A program made the position numbers and the translations under genes. Below are positions 59,443-64,000 of a DNA stretch of 64,000 nucleotides, piece by piece. The DNA is from Morella rubra (Eukaryota > Streptophyta > Magnoliopsida > Fagales > Myricaceae), in assembly GCA_003952965.2 (NCBI GenBank), contig CM025856.1, positions 3,213,238 through 3,277,237 on the forward strand. Reading direction: 5' to 3'. How positions within the stretch are numbered: position 1 is the stretch's first letter; each line of letters opens with the position of its first letter. The notes beneath the pieces were generated by a model, which saw only the letters and a program-made list of their open reading frames with translations, did no database searches and was not told the DNA's origin.

Positions 59443-59523
59443 TTTTTTGTTTTTTTCTTTTTTTTTTTTTTTTTTCTAACAAAAAAAAAAAAAAAAAAAA
59501 AAAATTTAAAATTTTTTTTTTTG
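59443..59523. repeat. Poly(T)/poly(A) tract
   Basis: Long T-runs followed by a 25-base A-run and another T-run. Mirrored in the left arm by the A and T runs near 49022-49056, although of different lengths. Confidence 0.85.
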
Positions 59524-61118
59524 TTTAAAGATGTGAAACGGTCGTTTCATCCCTTCTGCATATTAAAAAGAAAGGCCTTGCATTTTTCCGATATCACCCT
59601 CAAAGCGGCCCCAAATCCGCTGCGATAGCGAAAAAAATGAGCAATCTACCGTCCTTGCGCGAGCTCTATGGGGATCGGGCTCCCATAAGCCCAGTCCATC
59701 ATATGAATAAAAAAATAAAATAAATATCTACAAATACAATAACGCTTCTGTTTCTTTTTAGTTATTAACACCGTAGGCAGATTGGGGCGGCGCCCCAGTA
59801 CAGCAACCACACCATTGTGTATAATCAGCCACTTTTATAATGAACTCATTCACCACTGGAAATGCTAGCACTCCAAAAAACAAGCAAACATCAGCAAAAA
59901 AACCAAACAACGTTGTTTACCCGGAGAAAACTCTCCACATAATTAATTTAAATCTTCAGTGTTCTATTCCAGGAAATAAATTTCAATCACCATTTCTGTC
60001 TTCTTTCTTAGCATTATCAATTGTTATAAATAGTTCATTCCAGACCCATCTCATTAGGTTTTTTCAAAAGTTATTTAGAAAAGTTTTTAAGAACACTATC
60101 TAGAAAAATGCTGGAAAATGAGACATCGCAAAGTGAAATTTTTGTGTCACCACTGAAGGAATTACATAAGCGCACAATCTTAATCTTTTAATTGGTGTGA
60201 AAAAACTATTGATCAGTGATGAGCCGTATTAAGGTGGCTCTCTCCTCTAGAAGCGATCAAACGTGTGTTGTGACAATATGTTGACGTACTAGATAAATAG
60301 AGATTTCCACTTTTGTGAAGAAAAAAAATAAATAAATAAAAAGGTAGAACTCATCCTTTTTGGGAAGCATTCCTCCAAAAAGACGAACGTCGGTCAATAA
60401 ACGTTGTCTATTAGGAACCTTCAGCGCACTCTTCACTCAGCTTCCCTCTTGATTTCCGCGTAATTTGTTTGTGATCTGGTCAACGTACGATTGGATTTGG
60501 AAGAGGAGCAACTACAATTGCAAGTTGTGCATACTCTCAGAAGTAATCCTTCAAAAAAGTCAAATTGTGTATTGGATCTCATGGTTTCTTCTAGTAGAGG
60601 TGGGGGACACAGAGAGACATTCAGCTTACTCTCAGAAGTAATCAGCCAAAAAGTGGGTGGAAAGCGTAGAGAAGAAGGTCTAGGCAAACAAACGGTCAAA
60701 TAACTTGAATGGAAGATAAACGAAAAAGACTTGAACTGGGAATCAACTAAAAACCAAAAACCTGAACATGGCCGAATCTTTTAGAAACGTGTCCTGCAAT
60801 CGCATTCTCTTCTCCAATATTTGCTGCTCTCCAGTCTGTGCTGCACCTTGCTCTTAATACGTGTGTAAGTGTCAAATTGTGTATTGGATCTCATGATTTC
60901 TTCTAGTAGAGCGTATGGGACACAGAGAGAGACATTCCGCCTACTATCAGAAGTAATCCTCCAAAAAGTAGAGTGGAAAGCGTAGAGAAGAAGGTCTAGA
61001 CAAACTAACAGTCAAATAACTTGAATGGAAGAAAAACGAAAAAGACTTGAATTGGAAAAAACGTGAACATGACCGAATCTTTTAGAAATGTATCCTGCAA
61101 TGGCATTCTCTTCTCCAG

Positions 61119-62410
61119 TTGCTACTCTTCAGTCCGGGAACGCATACACAAGTGGGAGAAAAGATAAGAGGATATGACGACGATGTGTGGAAATTCAGAG
61201 AGAAAGAGCACCTTTCTGGAGAATCGAAGCATGCTACTGGAGAAGCTGGTTTCCTCTGGCAGAGATCTTTTGTCAAGATTGGCCGGGAAGGAGGAAGAGA
61301 GAGCCCGAAGAAGAAAAAGAGAGAAAGCCTTCCTGGAGAATGGAAGCAGGATGCTGGAGGCTTTAGTGCCTATGTAATGGCCCTATTCCTATCCTACTTC
61401 TATGAGAGTTGCGCAGAACTGACTAACCGGTATCATCGTCCTGCGCTATTGACGTACATCAAGATATTATTATATATGGACTTTTGAAGGTCGAACCATG
61501 TCTTAAGGTATCCAAAAGATTCATATTTGGCATTCGGAGCGTCATTCACGATTTGGCTTTTCAGCAAAGATGAGCCGTCACAAAATGTTTTGAGGCTAAA
61601 CTGGTGTTGCCTCGAGACTCAATTTCCGACTTGGTGTTCGAATGTGTTAGGAGGAACTCTTGCCTCGAATTCATGCCTTCAATTCGACGCACTCCACGGC
61701 AACGTCATCCATGGCGTGGGAGAGCAGGTTAAAGGTTGCAAGAGATATTGCTCATGCAGTTGCATCCTTCACACTGCTTTTCCAGACGATATCCATAGGA
61801 TATAAAAACCAGAAAATAATCTGTTTGACCAACATGATATTCCCAAATTATCTGAATTTGCTAGTTTAGCCATATCCATCCCCGAGGATGCGAAACTCAT
61901 AGAAGTTGCAGTGAATGGACTCGATTTTGGAACACATGTTCCAAATTATACTAAATACGGGTCGCGTAACAGAGAAAACTGACGTCTATAGCTTTGGTGT
62001 GCTTTCTGTTAGCCTCCTAACGGTAAAAACCTGTCATTTAGAGGACGTGAGTTCTTAGTAGATTATGTACGAGAACGCGAATAGATGAGATAGTGGATCC
62101 ACGAATCTCAACAGGGGCAAGAGGAGCAAGTACGCAGAACAATTACAAGCTGTGCTGGACCTTGCTCTCATATGCTCGGATAGGGATCCAGAGCGAAGGC
62201 CAACTATGGTCCACGTCACAAAAGAACTACGTCGGATTCAGAGGTTCGTTGCATCATTATTTCCACATTTTTTGTTATACATTATTCTATACAAAGCAAT
62301 TTATCGTGCTTCTTTTAATTGGTTACTCGAATGATTATTTTCGCTTAATTTTCTATATATTCTCTTCCACCAGGATCGAGAGGCCGCTCATCAAAACCAA
62401 AGATATTACC
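61119..62410 (+). pseudogene. ZED1-related pseudokinase ZRK-5 (right-arm copy)
   Basis: This is the reverse-oriented counterpart of 46440-47700. The leader frame (61174-61377) encodes NSERKSTFLENRSMLLEKL, then SSGRDLLSRL and the second FLENGSRMLEALV. N-lobe remnants (FEG, LRLNWCCLE) follow, then ESRLKVARDIAHAVASF, IPED, VTEKTDVYSFGV and the tail frame 62152-62334 with ALICSDRDPERRPTMVHV and ELRRIQRFV. Frameshifts split it into at least five pieces. The leader is better preserved here than in the left arm, and the C-lobe is also slightly more complete. Confidence 0.75.
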
Positions 62411-62979
62411 AAAGTAGATTACGAAAACACGCCCCCCCCCCCCCCCAAAAGAAAAAGGAAAAAAAAGTAAAGTATCATTTATTGAACAAGATGCTGGCAA
62501 CATCATTGATGGTGCTTATAGGAATTCTTTACTTGTAAATAGCAGTAAATAGCAGTTTAATGTTCAAAGAGTAGATGTTAGGCATCAATATAACTAAACG
62601 ATTTGCTTCTCTGATGATTGCAGGCCATCAACATTTGCACAAGCAGCAAACTAGAAGGTTAGCAGCTGCCAAGGAGAAGAAACTTGTAAATTGTAAGCCT
62701 ATTTGCCACTTGGATTATTCACTTATATTTACTCATCTTAGAGAGATGTCGGCATGATGAAGTCTTACGGAACCTAATTTCTTCCATTGTTCATTGGCCG
62801 TGTTTCCATGTTTTTGCTGTTTAGTAATCATACAATTCTTGACGTATCTCAAAAGTGACCAATATGCATTCCATTAACTTGATCAATTCCCAATTATCGC
62901 TTAAGTTCTCTTCTCGTATGTAAGGCGTGAATGCTATATCTAACTATATCCTTTAATGCTGTCAAACCATTATGACTTC

Positions 62980-64000
62980 ACAGCCTGATCTCATTGCTTT
63001 GTTATTGTAGTCATGTTTTCAATCTTATGTTTACGTCTCGGATTACACGCGTGAGTTTAATTTATTGAATGAATTAAAATTTCCCCCTACATTGGTTATC
63101 TCCCACCTTATCTATTTAACATACCTCACATTCCACTAATCTGAAATTTCGATACTCTGCGAAATACCACCTTTCTTCCCTCCATACTACAATATACGCA
63201 TCTATGATCAGGCCCTCCTTTCGAGTATATGCAGCTCGTAATTCTACATCTATACTCTCAATAAATATGACATTCAAAAAAATAACTTATGTGATAATAA
63301 ATAAAAGCTGATAACATTTGTGATATTCATTGTATTATATTTCTATAGAATTCTAGATTTGGTATGAAAATTTTACATTTTGTTAATTATGGAAATATAC
63401 AACAAGATACCATAAAATTTAATTATTTTTTTTATTAAAAAAATATATAGAGGCCAAAGAATACAAGTATAACAGTATGAATAGATGATAAATCGAATTT
63501 TTTGAATTTATTTAGGAATTCTAGATTTTTGATTGCAAGTTTATATTTATTGTAATTTATTTATGATAAATGTAACTAGAATGAGCACAACCCAAAAATC
63601 CAGCCGGTTGTACCTGCAAAAGAAGACCACAACATACTTCAAAGTGCGTCCAGGATCCTTGTTTATTTTTCATTTTTTTATTTTTTTTTTTTTGATAAAT
63701 ATTAATAGAACAATGGAGAACTTAATTCGAAGAGGGGTCAGCCCGAAAGGGACCCAAGAACTAGGAGGCGTCAAAATCAATAATTAGCTAGGGTTTTTAT
63801 TATTAAAGTTCACAAAACTGTAATTAAATAAATTAAAATACTTATTATTATTTAAATCAATAAACTGTGCAGTCCGGTCCATACCATCCCAAATGCCTAG
63901 ACCGACAGGAACCAGAATCGTTTTTTAAATGCGGGTTCGAACCAGACCAATTTAGACACTAAGACACAAAATCGGGCTGTTAACAACTTTTCAATTGCGT
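62980..64000. mobile_element. Right-arm copy of the 1,063-bp hAT element (partial)
   Basis: Reading backward from 64000, the AAATGCGGGTTCGAACCAGACC, CAGTCCGGTCC and GGACCCAAGAACTAGGAGGCG landmarks correspond to 45.09-45.36 kb within the hAT element. The G-rich CCAGCCGGTTGTACCTG at 63600 matches 45475. The element end and target duplication near 62980 are too degraded to read. Confidence 0.55.

Larger units (their letters stand above)
48301..60300. other. Degraded inner part of the inverted repeat; no gene found
   Basis: No open frame over 146 codons and no recognisable domain were seen in 12 kb. The longest frames come from the CT-rich run at 49.4-49.8 kb. Left and right halves match one another in reverse as far in as about 51.2/57.8 kb but with many mismatches and indels. 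From 51 to 54.5 kb the sequence is A+T-rich with scattered GT/TG; from 55 to 58.5 kb it is A/C/T-rich and poor in G. Confidence 0.5.
45070..64000. repeat. Giant inverted repeat (fold-back), centre near 54.5 kb
   Basis: Sequence from about 45070 onward reappears as the reverse complement from 64000 backward. Matching pairs include 45.09/63.98, 46.3/62.6, 47.5/61.2, 48.5/60.3, 49.56/59.17, 50.95/58.05 and 51.05/57.97 kb. Each pair sums to about 108.7-109.1 kb, so the arms are collinear around one centre. Arms are clear for at least 6 kb. Symmetry within 51.3-57.7 kb could not be confirmed by eye. The arms differ by many small indels and substitutions. The right arm runs off the window. Confidence 0.85.

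Overview
This window is nuclear DNA from a flowering plant, most likely a eudicot. The evidence is spliced plant genes (RWP-RK factor, GRSF1/hnRNP-H-like RNA-binding protein), a plant CNL immune receptor, ZED1-related pseudokinases, and a dense load of plant transposons (hAT, PIF/Harbinger MITEs, MULE, solo LTRs, LINE relics) in A+T-rich intergenic DNA. The species cannot be named from the sequence alone.

Layout. 0.3-2.6 kb: 3' part of an RKD5-like RWP-RK gene (+). 3.1-5.0 kb: an intact two-RRM gene (-), tail-to-tail with it, with a 17-nt first coding exon. 6.0-9.0 kb: one exon of an RLCK-VII (PBL-type) kinase, then an almost full-length ZAR1-like CNL with single-base frameshifts. 9-18 kb: transposon-rich spacer with hAT and Harbinger elements whose target duplications can be read, a LINE relic, and a second RLCK-VII relic. 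18-36 kb: an array of ZED1-related kinase (ZRK, RLCK-XII) pseudokinases on the minus strand: ZRK-1 (18.0-19.4), ZRK-2 (22.6-24.2), ZRK-3 (24.7-26.1), a C-lobe fragment (28.7-29.2), ZRK-4 (30.1-31.6) and an N-terminal fragment (35.2-35.4). 36-40 kb: a decayed MULE transposon and a GRF zinc-finger gene. 41-48 kb: more ZRK fragments, a segmental copy of the RLCK-VII relic, two adjacent hAT insertions, and ZRK-5. 45-64 kb: a very large inverted repeat centred near 54.5 kb, whose right arm repeats ZRK-5 and its flanks in reverse. Its inner part is highly degraded in both arms and looks like unpolished long-read fold-back sequence rather than ordinary DNA.

The main biological point is that homologues of all three parts of one immune complex lie together: the NLR ZAR1, its adaptor pseudokinases (ZRKs), and its decoy/guardee kinases (RLCK-VII/PBL). 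In Arabidopsis these form the ZAR1 resistosome. Here the receptor is frameshifted, its N-terminal helix has Lys where AtZAR1 has Glu11, the RLCK-VII copies are relics, and most ZRKs carry indels. The locus is therefore either decaying or poorly polished. The private one-base indels between near-identical copies and the fold-back at 45-64 kb make sequence error a serious alternative to true pseudogenisation.
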